Assembly (NCBI GenBank): GCA_022825185.1 | Contig: JAJDYK010000323.1 | Location: 1-17,244, forward strand | Direction of reading: 5' to 3' | DNA from: Candidatus Latescibacterota bacterium | GTDB lineage: Bacteria; Latescibacterota; UBA2968; UBA8231 | DNA length: 17,244 nt | Position numbers and translations under genes: made by a program | Notes under the pieces: model-generated | Seen by the model: the letters and a program-made list of their open reading frames with translations, nothing else | What the model was told of the DNA's origin: nothing | Databases searched by the model: none | Shown here: positions 9,215-16,232 of the stretch, in pieces | Layout: the number at the start of each line of letters is the position of its first letter | Position numbering within the stretch: the stretch's first letter is position 1

Positions 9215-9559
9215 ATGAGTACGACGCTGGACATGGAACGCATAGCAAAGGGATTGGGGGCGGAGCGGTGTGGGAAAGTCTCTGCACATGGGGGTTACTT
9301 TGGCGCACTTCAGCTAGCAGCCGAAGTTGCATCGCACTCCCGCGTGTCAGAAAGTCCACCATCCTCGAATGAGCTATTAAGAGAGATCGGCAAGATCGCA
9401 GAAGTGCAAGGCCAAGTACGCGAACTCAAGAGAATAGTGCGCCAACAGCGAGATGCGATCGCTCGCTTAGAAAAGCAAATTGGCTCAGCAAAAGCAAAGT
9501 CCGCCAAAGCCAGCAAAGCGCCCGCTGGCGATAAGAGACTCGACAACCCCGCAAAGTAG
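9215..9559 (+). CDS. small protein of unknown function with conserved-looking N-terminus and coiled coil
   Basis: I do not recognise a named function. The 114 residues have three parts. Residues 6-38 (DMERIAKGLGAERCGKV then HGGYFGALQLAAEV) have the Gly-rich, patterned look of a conserved motif that I believe recurs in short uncharacterised bacterial proteins. Residues 53-90 form a charged heptad-like helix (ELLREIGKIAEVQGQVRELK and LKRIVRQQRDAIARLEKQI), likely a coiled coil. Residues 91-114 are a Lys/Ala/Ser-rich basic tail (SAKAKSAKASKAPAG). There is no signal peptide or membrane segment. The gene has its own RBS, starts 18 nt after a 26-bp repeat, and ends about 90 bp before the ssrA promoter. 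A DNA- or RNA-associated role would suit the basic tail, but that is a guess. The reading frame is probably genuine. Confidence 0.6.
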   Translation: MSTTLDMERIAKGLGAERCGKVSAHGGYFGALQLAAEVASHSRVSESPPSSNELLREIGKIAEVQGQVRELKRIVRQQRDAIARLEKQIGSAKAKSAKASKAPAGDKRLDNPAK

Positions 9560-9649
9560 CCTGACGGAGATTTTAAGAACAATACGGTTTAGTAGCGGCT
9601 GATAGCCACGGATAGCAGCGCTAGGCAGAACGCCGTCGCGGACTCCCGA

Positions 9650-9678
9650 TTGACAGGGGTACGAAGGCCCTCTATATT
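9650..9678 (+). promoter_or_regulatory. sigma-70 type promoter of ssrA
   Basis: TTGACA (9650-9655), a 17-bp spacer and TATATT (9673-9678). The start of transcription would be near 9685, leaving a leader of about 22 nt before the mature tmRNA 5' end, to be removed by RNase P. This is the best housekeeping promoter in the window, as expected for an abundant RNA. Confidence 0.85.
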
Positions 9679-9707
9679 CACTTTCCCCAATAAAAATAGA
9701 ACGTTAT

Positions 9708-10066
9708 GGGGGCGACTTGGCTTCGACGGGGTCGGAGAAGCCCAAATTGCGTGCCGAGGTCCCGACACCTCGTAAATCCTCGGGAAACAATTAAGCGACG
9801 AAACTAACACGTACGCTCTGGCTGCCTAAATTTAGCGCAGCCCATTGGGGTCTGTTGAGCCTGCGCGGCAGGCCCCGATGACATCTCTTAGCAGGCTGGT
9901 CCCAAACCTTCGCCCGAGGGAATGGGGCGAGATTTTTCGGGCTGGCTTGTTGCGAGGCCCGTTGGCCGGCAGCGCAACAGGCGAGATAACTAAGGCCGAC
10001 TACGCACGTAGTATATTTCGGTAGAACCGGTCTCGGACGCGGGTTCGATTCCCGCCGCCTCCACCA
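9708..10066 (+). ncRNA. ssrA: transfer-messenger RNA (tmRNA), one-piece
   Basis: Rescues ribosomes stalled on broken mRNAs and tags the nascent peptide for proteolysis, together with SmpB. The 5' end carries the hallmark GGGGGCGACTTGGCTTCGAC. The acceptor stem pairs GGGGGCG (9708-9714) with CGCCTCC (10056-10062), with one G-U, followed by A and an encoded CCA (10064-10066). The T arm is GCGGG (10039-10043), TTCGATT, CCCGC (10051-10055). The tag frame ends at TAA 9827-9829 and, read back, gives codons AGC GAC GAA ACT AAC ACG TAC GCT CTG GCT GCC, that is SDETNTYALAA if AGC (9794-9796) is the resume codon. The YALAA end is the usual ClpXP-type degron; the exact resume codon is not certain. The 359-nt length is normal. 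It has its own promoter and terminator. Confidence 0.96.
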
Positions 10067-10080
10067 TTCTTTCACACACA

Positions 10081-10124
10081 ACACGTCTCTCCGGGGTGAT
10101 TCTCCGGGGAGACGTGTGTCTTTT
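10081..10124 (+). terminator. strong intrinsic terminator of ssrA
   Basis: A 14-bp stem, ACACGTCTCTCCGG (10081-10094) with CCGGGGAGACGTGT (10104-10117), has a single G-U pair and a 9-nt loop. It is followed by GTC and TTTT (10121-10124). It lies 14 nt after the tmRNA CCA end and separates ssrA from the restriction operon. Confidence 0.88.
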
Positions 10125-10143
10125 AACTCTTCATTTCCCTTCC

Positions 10144-10174
10144 TTGACAGCGGGTTCAAAAAGCTGCCTTATAT
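10144..10174 (+). promoter_or_regulatory. candidate promoter of the hsd operon
   Basis: A perfect -35 TTGACA (10144-10149) is followed by an AT-rich block, with CTTATA (10168-10173, spacer 18) or TTATAT (10169-10174, spacer 19) as the -10. The -10 match and spacing are only fair. It is the only good candidate in the 199-bp gap between the ssrA terminator and hsdR, and would leave a leader of about 135 nt. Confidence 0.4.
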
Positions 10175-10316
10175 ACGACCTATTTATCTATACACGAGCA
10201 CACCTGCCTCCCAAGTGCACTATGAGTTCATACGGATGTATCGGCAATCACCGGGAGTTCCCTGCTGATGATCCTCTCATGCGCTCCGGGCCACAGGCGA
10301 AGGGCGGATGAGTTGA

Positions 10317-13082
10317 ATGCCGAGTGACAATCAGACGCCAGAACAGGCGGCGCGAGACAAAATCGACGAACAGCTATCCAATGCCGGTTGGATAGTTCAG
10401 GGCAACAAGAGAATCGACTTCAGCGCCGGCCTCGGGATCGCCGTCCGTGAGTATCAGACGTCTGTCGGCCCCGCTGACTATATCCTCTTCGTCGACAACA
10501 AACCCGTCGGCGTAGTCGAGGCCAAGCCGGAGGACTGGGGCCAGAGGATCACGACGGTCGAGGAACAGTCCGGCAGCTACGCCACTGCCAACCTCAGGTG
10601 GGTGAACAATCGCGAGCCCCTGCCATTCGTCTATGAAACGACCGGCGTGCTCACGCGCTTCACCGACAGCCGCGATCCGAAGCCCCGCTCCCGGGAGGTG
10701 TTCAACTTCCCTCGACCAGAGACAATACAGGACTGGCTCACCCAGTCGGCCTCGCTTCGTGAGCGGCTCCAAGAGATTCCGAGTTTAGACCCCACTAGGT
10801 TGCGAGCGTGCCAAGTCAACGCCATTGAGAATCTCGAAGTATCCTTCAAAAAAGACCGTCCACGCGCCCTCATTCAGATGGCCACTGGCTCGGGCAAGAC
10901 CTACGCCGCCATCACCTCGATCTACCGGCTGCTCAGACACGCTGACGCCAAGCGCGTCCTCTTTCTCGTAGATACCAAGCATTTGGGCGAACAGGCCGAG
11001 CAGGAATTTATGGCCTACGTGCCCAGTGACGACAACCGTAAATTCACCGAACTCTACAACGTCCAGCGGCTCAAATCGTCTTACGTCGCCAAAGACAGCC
11101 AAGTCTGCATCAGCACCATCCAGCGCATGTATTCGCTCCTGAAGGGCGAGGAGTTGGACGAAGCCGTCGAAGAGATCAATCCGGCGGAAATGGTTACACG
11201 CAAAAAACCGATGCCGGTTGTCTATAACGACAAGATCCCGCCCGAGTTCTTCGATTTTATCGTCATCGACGAGTGCCACCGCTCTATCTACAACCTCTGG
11301 CGACAAGTCCTCGAATACTTCGACGCCTATCTCATCGGCCTGACCGCGACGCCGGACAACCGCACCTACGGATTTTTCAAGAAGAACATCGTCAGCGAGT
11401 ACACCCATGAGCAAGCCGTTGCCGACGGCGTCAATGTCGGCAACGAGATCTACGTCATCGATACGAAACGGACGAGGCACGGCGGCCAGCTTGAGACCGG
11501 CCAGCAGGTTGAAAAGCGCGAGCGCTTGACCCGCCGAAAGCGCTGGGAGATCCAAGACGATGACTTCACCTATGGTGCCCAAGAGCTCGACCGTGCCGTC
11601 GTCAACCCCGACCAAATCCGCACCGTCATTCGCACCTTCCGCGACAAGCTACCAGAGATATTTTCGGGCCGCACCGAAGTTCCGAAGACGCTGATATTTG
11701 CCAAGACGGACAGCCACGCCGACGACATCATCCAGACCGTGCGCGAGGAATTCGCCGAAGGCAACGAGTTCTGCAAGAAGGTTACCTACAAAACCGAAGA
11801 AGACCCGAAATCGGTTCTCGCCCAGTTCCGCAATGACTACTACCCGCGCATCGCTGTGACCGTGGATATGATCGCCACGGGTACTGACGTCAGGCCGCTC
11901 GAATGCCTGCTCTTCATGCGCGACGTACGGAGCCGCAACTATTTCGAGCAGATGAAGGGCCGTGGCACGCGCACACTCGATCACGACGATCTCAAGAAAG
12001 TCTCGCCCTCCGCGGTCAGTGGGAAGACCCACTATGTGATCGTGGATGCCGTCGGCGTCACAAAATCACTCAAGACCGCTAGCCAGCCGCTCATTACCAA
12101 ACCCTCCGTGCCACTTAAACACCTCGCCATGAGCGTGATGATGGGCGTGTACAACGAAGACACCGTGAGCTCCCTTGCCGGCCGCCTCGCCCGACTCAAC
12201 CGACAACTTGACCACGCTGAGCAGGAACACATCCGCGAACAGGCTGGCGGCATCGAACTCACCAACATCGTCGGCAATCTGCTGAAGGCCATCGACCCAG
12301 ACCAAATCGAAGCGAAGGCCCGCGAGACCGAGCGCGTACCCGACGATGCCGAGCCGTCACAGACCGCACGCGAAAAGGCTCAGGAGCAGCTAGTCCGCGA
12401 TGCGGCCAGCGTTTTCAACGGCGAGTTGATAGAGCTGATCGACTCGATTCATCGCGACAAGGAACAGACCATCGACCATGACAGCTTAGACACTGTGGAG
12501 CGCGCCGAATGGGAAGGCGACGCGCACGAGAATGCCGAAGCCATGGCACAGGACTTCCGCCAGTATTTGGAAGCAAATCGAGACAAGATCGAAGCCCTAA
12601 CCATCTTCTACACCCAACCGCATAGGCGCAGAGAGCTGACCTTCGAGATGATCCGCGAGGTTTTCGACAAGCTCAAGGGCGACCAGCCTCGACTAGCCCC
12701 TTTGCGGGTCTGGCAGGCGTACTCCTTTCTGGATGAATACAAGGGCAGCCAACCGGCCAATGAACTAACCGCGCTCGTCGCTTTGATCCGCCGGGTCTGC
12801 GGCATTGATGGAACCCTTTCGCTCTATTCGGAAACGGTGCGCCGCAATTTTCAGAGTTGGATTATGACGCACCATAGCGGCAGCGGAGAGAAGTTTAACG
12901 AGGAGCAGATGGACTGGCTGCGCATGATCCGTGACCACATCGGCACTTCGTTTCATCTAAACCGCGACGATTTGGACAGGACTCCATTCGATGGCAAAGG
13001 CGGCATGGGACAGATGTACAAGCTCTTCGGCGACAGGATGGATAGCGTGATTGACGAATTGAATGAGGCATTGGCGGCATAA
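10317..13082 (+). CDS. hsdR: type I restriction endonuclease, R (motor/nuclease) subunit
   Basis: ATP-driven translocase and endonuclease of a type I restriction-modification complex. A PD-(D/E)XK nuclease sits at the N-terminus: D54 (GPADYILF) and E68-A-K70 (VGVVEAKPE). The superfamily-2 helicase motor follows: Walker A MATGSGKT (188-195), motif II DECH (318-321), motif III TAT (343-345), motif V around 515-526 (TVDMIATGTDVR) and motif VI QMKGRGTRT (545-553). The C-terminus (DGKGGMGQMYKLFGDRM near 893-909) resembles the EcoEI/EcoAI (type IB) R C-terminal domain, and 921 residues fit that branch better than the longer EcoKI type. An in-frame TGA directly before the ATG (10314-10316) fixes the start. 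hsdS begins on the next base after the stop. All catalytic residues are present, so it is probably active. Confidence 0.96.
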   Translation: MPSDNQTPEQAARDKIDEQLSNAGWIVQGNKRIDFSAGLGIAVREYQTSVGPADYILFVDNKPVGVVEAKPEDWGQRITTVEEQSGSYATANLRWVNNREPLPFVYETTGVLTRFTDSRDPKPRSREVFNFPRPETIQDWLTQSASLRERLQEIPSLDPTRLRACQVNAIENLEVSFKKDRPRALIQMATGSGKTYAAITSIYRLLRHADAKRVLFLVDTKHLGEQAEQEFMAYVPSDDNRKFTELYNVQRLKSSYVAKDSQVCISTIQRMYSLLKGEELDEAVEEINPAEMVTRKKPMPVVYNDKIPPEFFDFIVIDECHRSIYNLWRQVLEYFDAYLIGLTATPDNRTYGFFKKNIVSEYTHEQAVADGVNVGNEIYVIDTKRTRHGGQLETGQQVEKRERLTRRKRWEIQDDDFTYGAQELDRAVVNPDQIRTVIRTFRDKLPEIFSGRTEVPKTLIFAKTDSHADDIIQTVREEFAEGNEFCKKVTYKTEEDPKSVLAQFRNDYYPRIAVTVDMIATGTDVRPLECLLFMRDVRSRNYFEQMKGRGTRTLDHDDLKKVSPSAVSGKTHYVIVDAVGVTKSLKTASQPLITKPSVPLKHLAMSVMMGVYNEDTVSSLAGRLARLNRQLDHAEQEHIREQAGGIELTNIVGNLLKAIDPDQIEAKARETERVPDDAEPSQTAREKAQEQLVRDAASVFNGELIELIDSIHRDKEQTIDHDSLDTVERAEWEGDAHENAEAMAQDFRQYLEANRDKIEALTIFYTQPHRRRELTFEMIREVFDKLKGDQPRLAPLRVWQAYSFLDEYKGSQPANELTALVALIRRVCGIDGTLSLYSETVRRNFQSWIMTHHSGSGEKFNEEQMDWLRMIRDHIGTSFHLNRDDLDRTPFDGKGGMGQMYKLFGDRMDSVIDELNEALAA

Positions 13083-14633
13083 GTGGCACTAGGGCTTCGA
13101 CCGTTAGAAATCGTGGCGAAGGGGGCTTATCCCCTCCTTGCCAAGGCGGATCACTGGGAACGTGTAACCTTGTCCGATATCGCGAACGTACAAAATGGCT
13201 TCGCCTTTAAGTCTTCTTATTTTGATCCTGATAGGGGCGTTCCACTCATTCGCATTCGCGACATTTCCAGAGGAAAAACCGAGCACCGCTACTGGGGTGA
13301 ATTCGACGACCAGTATCTAGTAAAGCCAAGCGAGATTCTTATCGGGATGGACGGCGATTTTGCCACTTCTCGATGGACCGGTGAGAAAGCGCTTCTAAAT
13401 CAGCGTGTGTGTAAGGTCGCTTTAACCAGTGATCTGTTTGACGAAGCCTTCCTATACCTTTGCTTACAGCCTTTTCTGAATGCGATTAACGCTGAGACCT
13501 CTTCGGTTACGGTAAAACATCTTTCCTCAAAGACTGTCGAAGAAATTCCGTTACCGTTGCCCCCCTTGATGGAACAGCGCCGTATTGTCACCAAAATCGA
13601 AGAACTATTCTCCGAACTCGACAAAGGCGTCGAAAGCCTAAAGACGGCACGCGCACAGCTCAACCTCTATCGCCAATCCGTGCTCAAGCACGCCTTTGAA
13701 GGCAAGCTCACGGCCCAATGGCGCGAAGAGAACAAAGACAAGCTGGAGACGCCCGAGCAATTACTCGCTCGCATCAAACAGGAGCGGGAAGCGCGTTACG
13801 AACAGCAACTTCAGGAGTGGAAGGCCGCCGTCAAGAAATGGGGGGAAAGCGGTAAGTCAGGCAGAAAGCCTCCAAAGCCGAAGAATCTATTACCTATCAC
13901 AGTTAGTCCAGTACAGAACCCTTTCTGGACTCGCCTTTCCCTGAATGAACTCGCGGCTGAGGCCGTGCTCGGCAAAATGCTGGACCAGGAAAAGAATACA
14001 GGTACGTCTAGGTACTATCTCGGTAACATCAACCTTCGTTGGGGGAAGTTCGACCTTGAAAACTTAAAGACGATGAAAGTGGAGGAAAACGAAATCCAGC
14101 GCTATAGCTTAGCAAAAGGCGACCTCGTTATCTGTGAGGGCGGCGAGCCCGGACGGTGTGCAGTATGGGAAGGGACGGACCATACCATGCTAATTCAAAA
14201 AGCACTTCATCGCGTACGTTTCACAGAGAGCTATAGTCCATACTTCGCTTACTACTTCATGACTTACGCTGCTAGTTCAGGCCTACTCTCACCGAACTTC
14301 ACAGGTAGCACTATCAAGCATCTTACAGGCAAGGGACTAGGGAACGTGTTGTTCCCACTTTGCACCTTGGCGGAGCAAAATCAGATCGTGCATCTCTTGG
14401 ATAGAAGCTTTAATCTATGTGATGAATTGGATCGCCAAATCGAACTCGAAATCCGACGGTCTGACGCACTCCGCCAATCCATCCTCAAAAAAGCCTTCTC
14501 CGGCCAACTCGTCCCGCAAGACCCGAATGACGAACCAGCCTCAGTTCTTCTCGACCGAATCAGAGCCGAAAGAGAACAGGTATCAAAGAACAACCACTCC
14601 AAGAAAACAAAGAAGAGAAAGACGACTGCATGA
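13083..14633 (+). CDS. hsdS: type I restriction-modification specificity subunit S
   Basis: DNA-recognition subunit that selects the bipartite target for both methylation and restriction. It has two target recognition domains (about 24-158 and 281-426), each followed by a conserved helical spacer (about 160-255 and 427-500). The spacers are internal repeats of each other: LPPLMEQRRIVTKIEELF and LYRQSVLKHAFEGKLT against FPLCTLAEQNQIVHLLDRSF and LRQSILKKAFSGQLV. The start is a GTG immediately after the hsdR TAA (TAAGTG), implying re-initiation; no upstream in-frame option exists without entering hsdR. The Lys/Arg-rich tail (KKTKKRKTTA) overlaps hsdM by ATGA. Base composition looks more AT-rich than in hsdR and hsdM, as is common for exchangeable S genes. 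The recognition sequence cannot be read from the protein. Confidence 0.95.
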   Translation: MALGLRPLEIVAKGAYPLLAKADHWERVTLSDIANVQNGFAFKSSYFDPDRGVPLIRIRDISRGKTEHRYWGEFDDQYLVKPSEILIGMDGDFATSRWTGEKALLNQRVCKVALTSDLFDEAFLYLCLQPFLNAINAETSSVTVKHLSSKTVEEIPLPLPPLMEQRRIVTKIEELFSELDKGVESLKTARAQLNLYRQSVLKHAFEGKLTAQWREENKDKLETPEQLLARIKQEREARYEQQLQEWKAAVKKWGESGKSGRKPPKPKNLLPITVSPVQNPFWTRLSLNELAAEAVLGKMLDQEKNTGTSRYYLGNINLRWGKFDLENLKTMKVEENEIQRYSLAKGDLVICEGGEPGRCAVWEGTDHTMLIQKALHRVRFTESYSPYFAYYFMTYAASSGLLSPNFTGSTIKHLTGKGLGNVLFPLCTLAEQNQIVHLLDRSFNLCDELDRQIELEIRRSDALRQSILKKAFSGQLVPQDPNDEPASVLLDRIRAEREQVSKNNHSKKTKKRKTTA

Positions 14634-16117
14634 ATACCGCTCCCATCGTCTCCAAAGTCTGGAGCTTCTGCACCACCCTACGCGACGACGGGGTGAGCTA
14701 TGGCGACTACCTAGAGCAGCTCACCTATCTAATCTTCCTCAAGATGGCCGACGAGTACGCCAAACCCCCATACAACCGCGACGTCGGCATCCCAGCCGAA
14801 TTCAACTGGCAGAGCCTGAAATCGAAGAACGGTGCGGAACTCGAAAACCACTACGTCACCCTGCTTCGCGAGCTTGGCACTAAGACGGACATGTTAGGCC
14901 AGATCTTTACCAAGGCCCAGAACAAGATCCAAGACCCGGCGAAGCTGTTCCGCCTCATCGACATGGTGGACGACACCGAATGGGTGACCATGGGTGCCGA
15001 CGTAAAAGGAGATATTTACGAAGGGCTTCTTGAGAAGAACGCCGAAGACACCAAGTCAGGCGCCGGCCAGTATTTCACGCCACGCGCCCTCATCCGCGCC
15101 ATGGTCGAATGCGTCCGCCCCGAACCGGGCACGCTCATTGCCGACCCGGCCTGCGGCACAGGCGGCTTCTTCCTCGCCGCCTACGACTTCATCACCAACC
15201 CGGCCAACTTCAATCTCGATAGGTCGCAAAAGGAGTTCCTAAAACACAAGGCGTTTCACGGCAACGAAATCGTCGCCAATACACGCCGTCTGTGCCTGAT
15301 GAACATGTTCCTGCACAACATCGGCGAGATCGACAGCGGCGTACCCATATCGCCCAATGACTCGCTGGTGGCCGATGGCGGAGAGCGCTTTGACTATGTC
15401 CTCGCAAATCCACCCTTCGGCAAGAAAAGCTCCATGAGCTTCACAAACGAGGAGGGCGAACAGGAAAAAGACGACCTCACCTACAACCGGCAAGACTTCT
15501 GGGCGACCACCTCGAACAAACAACTCAATTTCGTGCAGCACATCCGCACAATGCTCAAGACCACTGGCCGCGCTGCCGTCGTCGTTCCCGACAACGTGCT
15601 GTTTGAAGGCGGGGCCGGTGAGACGATCCGCAAGAAGCTGCTGGACAACACCGACCTGCACACCATCCTGCGCTTGCCGACCGGCGTGTTCTACGCACAA
15701 GGCGTCAAGGCCAATGTAATCTTCTTCGACAACCACGAAGCCAGCCCGAACCCTTGGACCAAGCAGGTCTGGTACTACGACTACCGCACCAATATCCACC
15801 ATACGCTGAAGAAGAAGCCGATGCGCTTTGAGGATCTGTCGGACTTCATCAACTGCTATAACCCGCAGAACCGACATCAGCGCAAAACGACTTGGGACGA
15901 AAACGACGCACCAGAAGGCCGTTGGCGCAGCTACAGCTACGAAGAAATCAGCGCACGCGACAAAACCAGTCTCGACATCTTCTGGCTCAAGGACGAAAGC
16001 CTAACAGACTTGGACAGCCTGCCCGAACCCGACGAGCTCGCCGAAGAGATCATCGAGAACCTAGAGGCAGGTCTCAACAGCTTCCGCGAGGTCTTAGCCG
16101 GTTTGGAGGCGCAGTAG
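14630..16117 (+). CDS. hsdM: type I restriction-modification DNA methyltransferase subunit M (N6-adenine)
   Basis: Uses S-adenosylmethionine to methylate adenine in the HsdS target; M2S1 protects host DNA and R2M2S1 restricts. The N-terminal HsdM helical domain spans about 1-130. The catalytic domain opens with GQYFTPR (146-152), then the AdoMet motif I DPACGTGGF (172-180) and the amino-methylase motif IV NPPFG (260-264). The 495 residues fit type IB M subunits. The ATG overlaps the hsdS stop (ATGA), so S and M are translationally coupled. Being last in the R-S-M order is unusual, since M more often precedes S. All key residues are present. A short GC-rich hairpin follows the stop. Confidence 0.97.
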   Translation: MNTAPIVSKVWSFCTTLRDDGVSYGDYLEQLTYLIFLKMADEYAKPPYNRDVGIPAEFNWQSLKSKNGAELENHYVTLLRELGTKTDMLGQIFTKAQNKIQDPAKLFRLIDMVDDTEWVTMGADVKGDIYEGLLEKNAEDTKSGAGQYFTPRALIRAMVECVRPEPGTLIADPACGTGGFFLAAYDFITNPANFNLDRSQKEFLKHKAFHGNEIVANTRRLCLMNMFLHNIGEIDSGVPISPNDSLVADGGERFDYVLANPPFGKKSSMSFTNEEGEQEKDDLTYNRQDFWATTSNKQLNFVQHIRTMLKTTGRAAVVVPDNVLFEGGAGETIRKKLLDNTDLHTILRLPTGVFYAQGVKANVIFFDNHEASPNPWTKQVWYYDYRTNIHHTLKKKPMRFEDLSDFINCYNPQNRHQRKTTWDENDAPEGRWRSYSYEEISARDKTSLDIFWLKDESLTDLDSLPEPDELAEEIIENLEAGLNSFREVLAGLEAQ

Positions 16118-16118
16118 G

Positions 16119-16140
16119 CCGTGGCTTCCGCGCGCCACGG
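16119..16140 (+). other. hairpin after hsdM
   Basis: CCGTGGC (16119-16125) pairs with GCCACGG (16134-16140) around an 8-nt loop, starting 2 bp after the hsdM stop. No T-run follows, so it may be a factor-dependent terminator or an RNA 3'-end stabiliser rather than an intrinsic terminator. Confidence 0.45.
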
Positions 16141-16148
16141 AAACCGGG

Positions 16149-16174
16149 CATTGCGGTTGACCGCTATATTTTCG
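16149..16174 (+). repeat. 26-bp intergenic direct repeat, copy 2
   Basis: Exact copy of 9171-9196, same orientation, about 7 kb away. The inverted repeat GCGGT/ACCGC (16153-16157 and 16160-16164) and TATATT (16165-16170) are preserved. Unlike copy 1 it has no evident gene downstream on the same strand. It lies between the convergent hsdM and Rpn-like genes. Confidence 0.8.
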
Positions 16175-16196
16175 GGCTGATGATAGGCGTTTTGGC

Positions 16197-16232
16197 AGGG
16201 CCTCTTAGTAACTGACGTTACGCGGCGGCCCT
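16197..16232. other. nested inverted repeat at the convergent gene junction
   Basis: The outer arms are AGGGCC (16197-16202) and GGCCCT (16227-16232); the inner arms are GTAAC (16208-16212) and GTTAC (16217-16221). They are separated symmetrically by 5 nt on each side, with a 4-nt loop. It reaches the stop codon of the minus-strand gene. It could serve as a bidirectional terminator or RNA end, but it lacks a T-run on either strand. Confidence 0.4.

Noticed and set aside
9791..10159. Antisense open frame of 122 codons across ssrA, containing WWRRRESNPRPRP
   Set aside because: This is the well-known spurious translation of the reverse complement of a tRNA-like 3' end; the strand carries the tmRNA, not a gene.
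10785..11615. 276-codon antisense open frame inside hsdR
   Set aside because: It is fully covered by hsdR helicase motifs in the sense frame; its hydrophobic V/L/D-rich composition is a mirror of the coding strand.
15239..15877. 212-codon antisense open frame inside hsdM
   Set aside because: It lies wholly within a strongly supported hsdM; it is the complement frame of GC-rich coding sequence with no RBS or family resemblance.
9171..16174. The two 26-bp repeats as att sites of a mobile element
   Set aside because: The interval contains ssrA and no integrase or transposase, and the repeats do not match tRNA or tmRNA sequence; kept only as a repeat of unknown meaning.
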